The notes under the pieces are model-generated. The model searched no databases. It saw nothing but the letters and a program-made list of their open reading frames with translations, and was not told the DNA's origin. A stretch of 64,000 bases of DNA, taken from the NCBI GenBank assembly GCA_964475765.1, contig CAYYZH010000001.1, positions 16,798 to 80,797 of the forward strand, read 5' to 3'. The position numbers were made by a program, and so were the translations under genes. This document shows positions 8,133 to 16,016 of the stretch, one piece after another (positions within the stretch are counted from its first letter, which is position 1; every line of letters begins with the position of its first letter). Origin of the DNA: Thermohalobaculum sp964475765 (GTDB lineage Bacteria > Pseudomonadota > Alphaproteobacteria > Rhodobacterales > Rhodobacteraceae).

Positions 8133-8546
8133 CTAGGCCGATTTTGATCGATTGGTGCCTTCTTCTGCGTTGCGGATCTTGGTGCCATCTTCTGCATATG
8201 CGACATCGCCGCGTTCGGTTGCGTGAATCGAGGCAATCCGACGGCGCGCGTATGAGAGGCCCTGGCGCGCGGCAACGATTATCTGCTCGTTCCTGCGGCT
8301 TTGCTCGATAAGCAAGCTTATGGCTTCGATTACAATGTCGGAACGCGGTGTTCGCGGGATTGCAGCATCTAACTCCGTGATGATCGAGCGCTTGCGTTCA
8401 GTCAGTTTTTCGATTTTTTCGTATCGGCCAGCAAGGAAGACTTCACGTTCTTCCTCGAGAATCTTCAACCCTGTCTCGACGGCTGCGAGGACACTATCTG
8501 TACCATCTGCAACAGGGGGGCGCTGTGTGATCGTGTCATCCATCAA
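8133..8546 (-). CDS. FlgN-like flagellar export chaperone
   Basis: A 137-residue, highly charged helical protein. The central segment ETGLKILEEEREVFLAGRYE with following KLTERKRSIITELD resembles FlgN-type chaperones, which hold hook-associated proteins for export, but similarity in this family is weak and the call rests partly on position. The ATG at 8546 overlaps the stop of the upstream rod-binding gene (ATGA), implying coupled translation. Downstream, about 225 bases precede flagellin. No membrane segment or signal peptide is present. Confidence 0.6.
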   Translation of the reverse strand: MMDDTITQRPPVADGTDSVLAAVETGLKILEEEREVFLAGRYEKIEKLTERKRSIITELDAAIPRTPRSDIVIEAISLLIEQSRRNEQIIVAARQGLSYARRRIASIHATERGDVAYAEDGTKIRNAEEGTNRSKSA

Positions 8547-8854
8547 AGGCCACTCCTCTGTCTTAGCAGATCGAATACTTGATCTGCTATTCCAGTTGAA
8601 CGGCTTTTGGCGATCTCTTCGGCGTACTCTCGCGTCAAGAAGTCGGAGAACGCGGCCTCGCCGGGACCACCGTTAAAGTTGGCTGTCATGGCTCCCAACC
8701 CAGTGTGCTTCAGCATCTCGGTCAAAAACACCGCTTCGAATTGCTCGGCGTTGTGACGCAGGCTCGAGAGATCTGGTTTCGCAGAACTTCGCTCGACGTT
8801 GCCAAAGGTCAGCGCATTTGGCATCTCGGCGCTGTTGGGCAAAAGATCACTCAT
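8543..8854 (-). CDS. Rod-binding protein (FlgJ N-terminal domain only)
   Basis: A 103-residue protein corresponding to the rod-binding half of FlgJ. AEQFEAVFLTEMLKHTGLG at about 36-54 and FSDFLTREYAEEIAKS with GIADQVFDLL near the C-terminus are characteristic. In enterobacteria FlgJ also carries a muramidase domain; that half is absent here, as is usual in alphaproteobacteria, where a separate lytic enzyme is used. The start ATG at 8854 has GGGAG upstream. It overlaps the next gene by four bases and faces fliK across a 106-base divergent promoter region. Confidence 0.75.
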   Translation of the reverse strand: MSDLLPNSAEMPNALTFGNVERSSAKPDLSSLRHNAEQFEAVFLTEMLKHTGLGAMTANFNGGPGEAAFSDFLTREYAEEIAKSRSTGIADQVFDLLRQRSGL

Positions 8855-8898
8855 GGGGTTCTCCCGGTTCTGGGTCGCGCTCAGATAACCGCTCGAGA

Positions 8899-8913
8899 GT
8901 AAATATTCAGTAA
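8899..8913. promoter_or_regulatory. GTAA-N7-GTAA direct repeat, possible CtrA-type site
   Basis: GTAA at 8899-8902 and 8910-8913 are exactly seven bases apart; read on the other strand this is TTAC-N7-TTAC, close to the CtrA consensus TTAA-N7-TTAA. It lies in the divergent region between the rod-binding gene and fliK, a sensible place for flagellar control. The spacing is seen; binding is inferred. Confidence 0.35.
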
Positions 8914-8960
8914 GGCTTAGTGGCTATGGTGAGAGCAATTCAGAGAACTGAGGGGCAAGA

Positions 8961-10448
8961 ATGAATCTGCCAGATCTGCTCGCTGCCGAGCCCGCGGTCA
9001 CACCGAAGAAGCCACAGCAAACCGAGCAAATGTCGCGCGAAGGCGATGCCTTTGCCGCGACATTTCAGAAAGAACGGGGTGCGTCTGACACTAAGGATGG
9101 AACCTTCGCGCTCGCGTCGGATCTCGAAGGCAAAGATTCGCTGGAAGATGGGCTTGCCGGTGATTCGACATTCTCGGGTGATGTGGGTTTGCCGAGGAAA
9201 TCGGTTTCGCTTGATGCCGGATCTGAGCATTTGGGGGCCGTTGGCGGCATCGGTTCAATAGATAATTCACATGAACATGTCTTATTGGGATCAAACCCGG
9301 TGGTCGGGGTTTCTCGTGGAACAGGAACTGATCACCCGGCGCTTGTTGCTTTCCAGTCCATTGCAATGGCCGCCCCGAAAGCTGATTCGGGCGAGGCACG
9401 GACCGCAGTGCCGCGGGAACTGGGCAATTCAATTACACTAGCCGGTGCTGAGGAACGCGGTTTGAGCCAGCCAAGTAGGGCAATCGTTGATGGGCGCGGT
9501 CCGGACGAAATAGCAGTTCAGAAGTCCAACCAAAACGCATCTTATCCTATCGACAAGATTGGCCGAGAGGTAGACAGACTAGAGACTGTTGAAGCGAATA
9601 CACCGCGAGCATCCGATCGTGTTGCTCTGGCCCCAAAGGGCGCAGATGTTCCGCCGGAGACTGCTGTTACTTCCGCACAAATCGCCGCACGATCTGCTTC
9701 AGCCCAAGCGGAAACCGCGTCGATCGCTTCCTCGGCGAGGGATCTTGGCGAGACAGTTTGGCCCGCTCAACTTGGGCGAGATCGTGATGGACAAGCCAAG
9801 GCAGATCGGCAGTTAAGCGTATCCAGGGGACAGGCGTTGAAGGAGCTTGATACACAGGCGACCGTCAAACAAATGGACCTAGCTATAACGTCTCCTCAGA
9901 AGTCATTGCGCGGCCAAGCCGGATCATCGCAAAGCGCAGTGAAACCTGTGAGTTTTGGCGAGGCGACACCAGCTCTCTCGGCGTTTGCCGATACCACGAT
10001 CTCGAACAATATGCAGGCGCGTGCTGGCGCAATCACCAGCCAAGATGGCGCCGCCATCGCCCGCCATACAGCGCCTCAGATTGCGAATGCAGTCATTGCG
10101 AGGCCTAACGGAGGGACGATAGATATTCGTTTGGATCCCCCTGAGCTAGGGCGCGTTGAAATCACGCTTGAGTTGTCCGACCAAGGGTTGCGCGCTGCAT
10201 TGATCTCGGAGCGAGCGTCCACCGGGGATCTGCTGCGTCGTCATGCCGATATGCTTATGCAACAATTTGAAGACAGCGGCTTCGAGGACATTGATTTGTC
10301 ATTTGGTCAGGAGCACTTGAACCAGCAGGATCACGAAGGTGACCCGCCATTGGACAACTCGCCATCAGAACAAGTCTCTGAACCAACCGAAGATCCGCGT
10401 GCTCGGGTGTCAGTGATCGGCCAGAGCCAAGTCGACGTCGTACTGTAA
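8961..10448 (+). CDS. fliK: Flagellar hook-length control protein FliK
   Basis: A 495-residue protein with a long, low-complexity N-terminal ruler region rich in Ala, Ser and charged residues (about 1-360) and a conserved C-terminal domain with the FliK signature IDIRLDPPELGRVEITLEL near residue 390, followed by LLRRHADMLMQQF. FliK measures hook length during export and switches substrate specificity through FlhB. The start is ATG at 8961 with GAGGGG upstream. It is followed after 12 bases by flgD, so the two form a plus-strand pair. The ruler region varies widely among relatives, so only the C-terminal part supports the call. Confidence 0.85.
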   Translation: MNLPDLLAAEPAVTPKKPQQTEQMSREGDAFAATFQKERGASDTKDGTFALASDLEGKDSLEDGLAGDSTFSGDVGLPRKSVSLDAGSEHLGAVGGIGSIDNSHEHVLLGSNPVVGVSRGTGTDHPALVAFQSIAMAAPKADSGEARTAVPRELGNSITLAGAEERGLSQPSRAIVDGRGPDEIAVQKSNQNASYPIDKIGREVDRLETVEANTPRASDRVALAPKGADVPPETAVTSAQIAARSASAQAETASIASSARDLGETVWPAQLGRDRDGQAKADRQLSVSRGQALKELDTQATVKQMDLAITSPQKSLRGQAGSSQSAVKPVSFGEATPALSAFADTTISNNMQARAGAITSQDGAAIARHTAPQIANAVIARPNGGTIDIRLDPPELGRVEITLELSDQGLRAALISERASTGDLLRRHADMLMQQFEDSGFEDIDLSFGQEHLNQQDHEGDPPLDNSPSEQVSEPTEDPRARVSVIGQSQVDVVL

Positions 10449-10460
10449 GAGGATCAGAAA

Positions 10461-11147
10461 ATGATTATCACTTCCCCTGCACCGATTCTACCAGGTCCTC
10501 TTGCTCCGGTTGAAAGTGATGCCGAACTTGAAGCCGCGCAGGAAGCCGCCAGTGCCGATTTCAGCAGCTTCCTCACGTTGTTGACTGCACAACTGCGCAA
10601 TCAGGACCCGTTGGAGCCGATTGAGTCTACGGAGTTTATTGCGCAACTCGCGAGCTTTTCTTCGGTCGAGCAGCTGGTTTCGGTCAACGACCGCTTGGAC
10701 GCTATGGCTGGACAATCGCTTTCAGGTGACATCGCTGCCTTCTCCGCTTGGATTGGCCGCGACATTGCTGTTTCGGATGGCTCGTTCCGAGGCACAGGCG
10801 AAGAGGTTTTCTTCAATGTGCCAGACAACATCAATGCTGACCGTGTCGAGGCGATTGTGCGCGATAGCTTTGGTACAGAGCTAAGAAGGTTCGCTGTGAC
10901 GTCGGGAACGGTTGAAAGTTGGGATGGTGCGGACGCTTTGGGCATTCCCGTGGTCGGGCGCGATCTCGGGATCAGCCTTGCTGCGTTTCAGGGTGGTGCA
11001 AGTGGTGAGGAGGTCCCAGCCGAAGTGCTGCGCCGAGTGACTGGATTGCGGGGGACCGAAGATGGATTGGTTCTGGATCTGGCAGACGGGGGTACTGCAC
11101 TGCCTGAACAGGTAAGTCGAGTGTCTGATCACCGTGCTGATGAGTAA
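10461..11147 (+). CDS. flgD: Flagellar hook assembly (cap) protein FlgD
   Basis: A 228-residue FlgD homologue. The N-terminal hook-cap motif is clear: FLTLLTAQLRNQDPLEPIES at about 33-52, then FIAQLASFSSVEQL. The rest (roughly 95-215) fits the beta-rich FlgD core domains. FlgD forms the cap under which hook subunits polymerise. The start ATG at 10461 is preceded by GAGGAT. It is downstream of fliK; after its stop the convergent SDR-fold gene begins within 11 bases, so the flagellar block ends here. Confidence 0.9.
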   Translation: MIITSPAPILPGPLAPVESDAELEAAQEAASADFSSFLTLLTAQLRNQDPLEPIESTEFIAQLASFSSVEQLVSVNDRLDAMAGQSLSGDIAAFSAWIGRDIAVSDGSFRGTGEEVFFNVPDNINADRVEAIVRDSFGTELRRFAVTSGTVESWDGADALGIPVVGRDLGISLAAFQGGASGEEVPAEVLRRVTGLRGTEDGLVLDLADGGTALPEQVSRVSDHRADE

Positions 11148-11158
11148 GCTTGATGGTC

Positions 11159-11893
11159 TCAGGTCTCGGTCCCACCATTGATCTGAACGATTTGGCCATT
11201 GACGAATGCTCCGTCCTCGGAGGCCAATACTGCCACTATGGCCGCCACCTCATCAGGCTCTCCAAGACGACCGGTGGGAATACGTCCGACTTGGGCTCTG
11301 ATATGCGATGTCATAGCCGAATTTGCGTGTTCTGAACGAATCGGTCCCGGTGAGATCAAATTTACGGTGACGCCACTGGAGGCGAACTCTTTGCCGAGAG
11401 CCTTCACTAAACCCCAATTGCCGTGTTTGGAGACACTTACATGGGCCCGCCCGTTGTAGCCGTGAATGGCGTTCATTCCGGCGAACAGAAGAATTCGCCC
11501 CCAAGCAGCTGACACCATTCCAGGCAGGCAAGCTCGCGCCAGCCAGACTGACCCCATGAGGTTAACCGCCATCACACGGTCCCACTCCTCCTTGGGAGTT
11601 TCGAGAAACGGAGTTGACGGTCGGATTGCTGCGTTGTGAACCAGCACATCGATTGAGCCAAAGATGTCAACTCCCGCCCCAACGAGACCTTTGCACTCGT
11701 CTTCAATACCGACATCGGCCATTACGACGGCGGCCTCGGCACCTCGTGCACGGACAAGATCGGCTGTCTCCTGACAAGCCGCCTCGTTGGCCAGACCATT
11801 TACTACCACATTCATACCGCCGCGCGCCAGATGAAGGGCGACCGCCCGGCCAATGTTCTGGCCCGCTCCTGTTACCAATGCTGTGCGGGTCAT
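11159..11893 (-). CDS. Atypical SDR-fold protein lacking the catalytic Tyr
   Basis: A 244-residue Rossmann-fold protein of the short-chain dehydrogenase family. The nucleotide-binding TGAGQNIGRA (8-17), HNAA (86-89) and a conserved Asn in VNLMG (110-114) are present, as is the C-terminal NGQIVQINGG. The usual YxxxK is missing: Lys156 is kept but the residue four before it is Val152, and the catalytic Ser position reads FAG (137-139). It may therefore bind NAD(P) without classical alcohol oxidation, or use other residues. The ATG at 11893 overlaps the stop of the lyase gene upstream (ATGA), so the two are probably co-translated. Confidence 0.8.
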   Translation of the reverse strand: MTRTALVTGAGQNIGRAVALHLARGGMNVVVNGLANEAACQETADLVRARGAEAAVVMADVGIEDECKGLVGAGVDIFGSIDVLVHNAAIRPSTPFLETPKEEWDRVMAVNLMGSVWLARACLPGMVSAAWGRILLFAGMNAIHGYNGRAHVSVSKHGNWGLVKALGKEFASSGVTVNLISPGPIRSEHANSAMTSHIRAQVGRIPTGRLGEPDEVAAIVAVLASEDGAFVNGQIVQINGGTET

Positions 11894-12768
11894 TCTGCCG
11901 CCCGCGCGGGTTCGGCAAACGCTTCGCGCAGTTTGTCCCAATCTGCCGACCCCACGCGCTCGAACAACTCCGAGACCTTCAGGCCGTCGGTCTGGTCCGG
12001 TAGCCTATCGTCCGCCAAAGCGTCCAGCACCGACTCCGCTCGCATGACCATCTCCCGCCAAATCACATCGGGTAGAATTGTCAGCGCAAACCCATGGTTC
12101 TTCAATCCCGACATGGTGACAGGCGGTGATTTTCCCCGCAGCACAAGGTTGAAGAGGCAGGGGCCGTTAACCCTCTGAGGCACGGCTGCAACCTCTTCGT
12201 CAGTTTTAGGGGACTCCACAAAGGCAATATCGGCCCCTGCCGCCAGAGAGGCATTCGCGCGTCTGATTGCCTCGTCGAACCCTATCACCGCATTGGCGTC
12301 GGTCCTCGCGATAATCTTGAAGTCTGGATCGCGCCGGGCGGCAACCGCTGCCCTGATCTTTGCGAGAAATGCATCCAGCGGTATGATCTCCTTATTGTCG
12401 AGGTGCCCGCACTTCTTTGGAAAGCCCTGGTCTTCGATGTGGATTGCCGCAACACCTGCACGTTCATACTCGCGGATGGCACGGGTCACGTTCAACTCGT
12501 TGCCGAATCCCGTATCCGCATCTGCTATCACAGGAATGTCGACAGCGGCGGCAATTCTGGCTGCGTTACCGGTCATCTCTGTCGCCGATAGCAACCCGTA
12601 ATCGGGCAACCCGAAGCTCGATGCAGTACCCGCACCTGTCATGTAGCACGCCGAGAACCCGGACCGTTCGATTAGATTCGCAGTCAGTCCATCATAGCAC
12701 CCTGGTGCAATCACCATTTCTCCGGATTCGATCGCTGCAGCAAATCGTTGGCGCGGGGTTGTCGTCAT
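11890..12768 (-). CDS. Isocitrate lyase/PEP mutase family protein (2-methylisocitrate-lyase-like)
   Basis: A 292-residue alpha/beta-barrel enzyme. The metal site DADTGFG (about 82-88) and the flexible-loop KKCGH (about 118-122) are visible; the Cys in that loop is typical of C-C lyases such as 2-methylisocitrate or 2,3-dimethylmalate lyase rather than phosphoenolpyruvate mutase. The exact substrate, a 2-hydroxy or 3-hydroxy dicarboxylic acid, cannot be assigned. The start is ATG at 12768 with GGAGGACACTGCC before it; 36 codons of upstream open frame are discarded. It is coupled to the SDR-fold gene and diverges from the amidohydrolase gene across about 70 bases. Confidence 0.85.
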   Translation of the reverse strand: MTTTPRQRFAAAIESGEMVIAPGCYDGLTANLIERSGFSACYMTGAGTASSFGLPDYGLLSATEMTGNAARIAAAVDIPVIADADTGFGNELNVTRAIREYERAGVAAIHIEDQGFPKKCGHLDNKEIIPLDAFLAKIRAAVAARRDPDFKIIARTDANAVIGFDEAIRRANASLAAGADIAFVESPKTDEEVAAVPQRVNGPCLFNLVLRGKSPPVTMSGLKNHGFALTILPDVIWREMVMRAESVLDALADDRLPDQTDGLKVSELFERVGSADWDKLREAFAEPARAAE

Positions 12769-12840
12769 GGCAGTGTCCTCCCTGGATGACATCATCCTAC
12801 GACGCAGAGTGCCTGACGCAAACACCCAACGAGTTCGAAG

Positions 12841-13775
12841 ATGATCCATCCTCCATGTGTAGACGCACACGCCCATGTTTGGGACAGATCATGTGAAATG
12901 ATCCCGGGCGCGCGCTATCAGCCGAGTTACGAGGCGGAGATTGATCGTTACCTGCGATTGCTCGATGCCCATGACATAGAACGCGCGGTGCTGGTTCAGC
13001 CAAGTTTCCTAGGAACAGATAACGGTTATCTTCTGCGTTGTCTTGAGACGCATCCGGATCGTCTGCGCGGCATAGTGGTTTTGGATCCCGAGACCACCCT
13101 AACTGAGCTGGACGTGATGGCTGCCGCGGGAGTGATCGGGATCCGCTTCAATACCCTCAGTCTGCCGCCCCAACGTTTGTCGTCCAGACCATATCAGGTA
13201 CTGTTCGCAAAGGCAGCGAAAGCCGGGTTGTGGGTCGAGATACAGGCCAAGGGATCGGATTGGCCCGACCTGCTTTCTTATCTCGAGTTTGATGATCTCA
13301 AACTGATGATCGATCATTTTGGATTACCTTCGGGAGCGGAATTTGAAGGGACGGCCGAATTGACTTCCCTTGATCCTACACAATGCGTGGTGAAGTTCTC
13401 TGCGCCTTATCGGATTCCAGCAGAACCCGTGGCGGTTGTTTCCAAAAGACTGATTGATCATTTTGGAGCCAACCGGTGTATCTGGGGATCAGACTGGCCC
13501 TGGACACAANNNNNNNNNNNNNNNNNNNNNNNNNNNNNNNNNNNNNNNNNNNNNNNNNNNNNNNNNNNNNNNNNNNNNNNNNNNNNNNNNNNNNNNNNNN
13601 NNNNNNNNNTGATCATTTTGGAGCCAACCGGTGTATCTGGGGATCAGACTGGCCCTGGACACAACATGAGACCCGTCACGGTTATGCCGACTGTATGGCG
13701 TGGCTTTCGGAATGGGCCAGTCCTGAGCAGCGGCAGGTTATGGCGGGGTCCGCTTCAGACATTCTTGGGTTTTGA
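12841..13775 (+). CDS. Amidohydrolase family protein, interrupted by a false assembly gap
   Basis: A TIM-barrel amidohydrolase of the 2-pyrone-4,6-dicarboxylate hydrolase/lactonase type, with the metal or active-site motif DAHAHVW near the N-terminus and IWGSDWPWTQ near the C-terminus. Reading stops at a 100-N gap (13510-13609), after which the same 55 bases are repeated. Merging the two copies gives one open frame: 223 codons up to 13509 joined to 13665-13775, a 259-residue protein ending ASDILGF. Without merging, the frame after the gap is shifted. Substrate unknown; the neighbours suggest a lactone or dicarboxylate. The ATG at 12841 diverges from the lyase gene. Confidence 0.8.
13455..13664. 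repeat. Identical 55-bp ends on both sides of the gap
   Basis: Bases 13455-13509 and 13610-13664 are identical, and the 100 Ns fill exactly the space between them. This is what an assembler leaves when two overlapping contigs are scaffolded without merging; 55 is a common k-mer size. It is not a biological repeat, since collapsing it restores the amidohydrolase frame. Confidence 0.9.
13510..13609. other. 100-N scaffold gap (probably zero real length)
   Basis: A run of exactly 100 undetermined bases, a conventional placeholder for unknown length. The overlap of its flanks indicates that no sequence is missing here. Confidence 0.95.
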
Positions 13776-13910
13776 CCTCGTGCCTATAAGAGCGCTCAAA
13801 GCTAAGGAAAACGGCAACGTTCTAAGCGTCCCTTGGCCGAGAAACCTTGAGCGGCACGTCAAGCGCAGATTGCGTTTCTCGTTTGTCGGAAAAGCAGCGC
13901 GGTCTGGAGG

Positions 13911-15080
13911 TCAATAGCTCCGAGGCATTCCCAAGACATGCTGGCCGATATAGGCGAGGATCATGTTCTTCGAGATAGGTGCTGTCTGGTAAAGTCGGCA
14001 TTCGCGCCACTTACGTTCGATCCCGTATTCGCGGGCAAAGGCAAACCCGCCAAAGGTCTGCATGCATGCCTCAGCAGCATTCCAAGCGGCGTCTGCGGCC
14101 AGCATTTTTCCGGTATTTGCCTCCGCCCCGCAGGGCGCACCGGCGTCAAAAAGCGTCGCCGCTTTCTGGACCAACAGTTTGGCTGCTTCGGTCTCGGCCC
14201 AGGCTCTCGCAATCGGAAACTGTACACCCTGGTTCTCACCGATGGCATGACCGAAAACGCTGCGATCTCCAGCATATTCCACGGCGCGTTGGACGAAATA
14301 GGTGGCATCGCCCAGGCTTTCGTGCGCGATGAGAACGCGTTCGGCGTTCATGCCGTCAAGGATATACCGAAAACCCTTGCCCGGTTCCCCGATCACCGCA
14401 TCGGGCGAGACCTCCAGATTGTCGATGAACACCTCACATGAATTGTGATTGATCATCGCATCCAGCTTTTTCAGTTCGATGCCATTGCCTACCGCCTCGC
14501 GCATATCGATCAGAAAACACGAGATGCCGTCGGCGCGGCGCGAGACCTGATCAGCGGGCGTTGTCCTTGCCAGCAACAGCATGAGATCGGATTGCATGGC
14601 GCGGCTGGTCCAGACCTTCTGACCGTTGATGACATACTTGTTGCCAACCAGATCGGCCCGGGTCTTAAGTTGCGTTGTGTCAGACCCTGTTGTTGGTTCT
14701 GTCACTCCGAACGCCTGAAGGCGCAACGCACCACTGGCAATACCGGGCAAGTACTTCCGTTTCTGCTCTTCGGAGCCATGCTTCAGCATTGTGCCCATCG
14801 TGTACATTTGGGCATGACAAGCAGCAGCGTTACAGCCGGTGGCATGGATCGTCTCGAGGATTGCCCCGGCTGCGGCCAAAGGCAGCCCTGCCCCGCCGTA
14901 CTCTTCCGGGATCAAGGCGCCGAGCCAGCCTGCCTCTGTCAAGGCATCAACAAAGGCATGTGGGTACTCCGATGCGGCATCTAGCTCGTTCCAATACGCG
15001 TTATCGAAGGGGGAGCAGAGTTTGGCGACTGCATCGCGAATATCGGACCACGGATCGTCCAGCGGCAAGGCGATACTCAT
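13911..15080 (-). CDS. Acyl-CoA dehydrogenase family protein
   Basis: A 389-residue flavoprotein. FAD- and substrate-binding regions are present (EEYGGAGLPL near 70, GVTEPTTGSDTTQL near 140, KVWTSRA, and QTFGGFAFAREYGIER near 350). The C-terminal position that in many family members carries the catalytic Glu (EGT) reads YQTAP here, so the base may lie elsewhere, as in isovaleryl-CoA dehydrogenase, or the reaction may differ. The start ATG at 15080 overlaps the stop of the HMGL-like gene (ATGA). With the lyase and the enoyl-CoA hydratase it forms a minus-strand catabolic run for a branched or dicarboxylic acyl-CoA. Confidence 0.88.
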   Translation of the reverse strand: MSIALPLDDPWSDIRDAVAKLCSPFDNAYWNELDAASEYPHAFVDALTEAGWLGALIPEEYGGAGLPLAAAGAILETIHATGCNAAACHAQMYTMGTMLKHGSEEQKRKYLPGIASGALRLQAFGVTEPTTGSDTTQLKTRADLVGNKYVINGQKVWTSRAMQSDLMLLLARTTPADQVSRRADGISCFLIDMREAVGNGIELKKLDAMINHNSCEVFIDNLEVSPDAVIGEPGKGFRYILDGMNAERVLIAHESLGDATYFVQRAVEYAGDRSVFGHAIGENQGVQFPIARAWAETEAAKLLVQKAATLFDAGAPCGAEANTGKMLAADAAWNAAEACMQTFGGFAFAREYGIERKWRECRLYQTAPISKNMILAYIGQHVLGMPRSY

Positions 15081-16003
15081 GCAGCCCTCGTCGCAGGCAC
15101 ATATCCTTTCGGCAGGCCGGCACGCAGAACCTGGCCGTACTTTGGCTCGTCCGGCAGCACAGTCTCGACGAGCTCTCGTACAGTCCGCAGCGCTTCGAGG
15201 TCGATCCCAGTGCTGAGGCCCTCGGATTCCAAGAGAAACACCAGATCTTCGAGCACAATGTTTCCGGTTGCACCCGGCGCAAACGGGCACCCACCCAATC
15301 CGGCGATTGACGCATCAAAGCGGATGCATCCCGCCTCGAGCGCGGCCAAGGCGTTGGCGAGACCAAGTCCGCGTGTGTCGTGAAAATGCGACCAGACCGG
15401 AATGTCGCCTGCGATTTTGATCCCCTTGGCGAAGAGCGACCGCACCTGGGTTGGACTGGCGTAGCCTACCGTATCCGGCAACATCACTTCGTCTGCGCCT
15501 GCTTCCAGTACGGCTTCGAGCAGACGCAGGGTTTCAGCTTCGGGTACATTGCCTTCAAGAGTGCAGCCAAGAGACGTTGCCAGCCCGATTCCGATCTTCA
15601 CATCTGGTGCGACTGCATTGCGCTCGGCGATGATTGCGCGGAACCCTTCGAGCGACTCTGCGCGGCTTCGGCGTACGTTCTGCTGATTGTGCGTCTCCGA
15701 GACCGACATCACATAGTTGATCTTGCCGATGCCGGTTTGAAAACCGATTTGTGCGCCCTTTAAGTTTGGCGTCAGTGCAGAAGCATCGAGCTGCACCATT
15801 CTTGCTGCTGCGCTGGCCACGTCCACTGCGTCGCCGAACTGCGCGATAACCTTGGCCGGCACAAACGAGCAAACCTCAACCTCGGGCACCCCAGCTGCAA
15901 TGTCCGCTGCGATCCAGTCCAGCTTGGTCTGGGTTGATAGAACGGTTCTGACGAGTTGTAGCCCGTCGCGTGGGCCGACATCGCGGACAATCACATCTCG
16001 CAT
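15077..16003 (-). CDS. Hydroxymethylglutaryl-CoA lyase family protein
   Basis: A 308-residue HMGL-like aldolase-type lyase. Metal-site residues are visible in DVGPRDGLQ near the start and HFHDTRG near 215, and the catalytic Cys in GGCPFAPGATGN near 248. The family cleaves 3-hydroxy-3-methyl acyl-CoAs, classically HMG-CoA to acetyl-CoA and acetoacetate in leucine breakdown; related enzymes act on other 3-hydroxy acids, so the substrate is open. I chose ATG at 16003 with AGGGAGG eight bases before it; GTG at 16012 overlaps that site. It lies 13 bases after the hydratase gene and overlaps the acyl-CoA dehydrogenase gene. Confidence 0.88.
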   Translation of the reverse strand: MRDVIVRDVGPRDGLQLVRTVLSTQTKLDWIAADIAAGVPEVEVCSFVPAKVIAQFGDAVDVASAAARMVQLDASALTPNLKGAQIGFQTGIGKINYVMSVSETHNQQNVRRSRAESLEGFRAIIAERNAVAPDVKIGIGLATSLGCTLEGNVPEAETLRLLEAVLEAGADEVMLPDTVGYASPTQVRSLFAKGIKIAGDIPVWSHFHDTRGLGLANALAALEAGCIRFDASIAGLGGCPFAPGATGNIVLEDLVFLLESEGLSTGIDLEALRTVRELVETVLPDEPKYGQVLRAGLPKGYVPATRAA

Positions 16004-16016
16004 TTTTGCCACCTCC

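Noticed and set aside
7922..8275. A minus-strand open frame between flagellin and the FlgN-like gene
   Set aside because: It covers the flagellin leader and the end of the FlgN-like gene in another frame, with an Arg/Pro-rich product and no ribosome site.
13455..13664. The 55-bp direct repeat as a transposon target duplication or attachment site
   Set aside because: The intervening bases are all Ns, no integrase or transposase is near, and merging the copies restores the gene.
13830..13900. An inverted repeat CGAGAAAC/GTTTCTCG as a bidirectional terminator
   Set aside because: The loop is about 28 bases and no T-run follows, so it is too weak to call.
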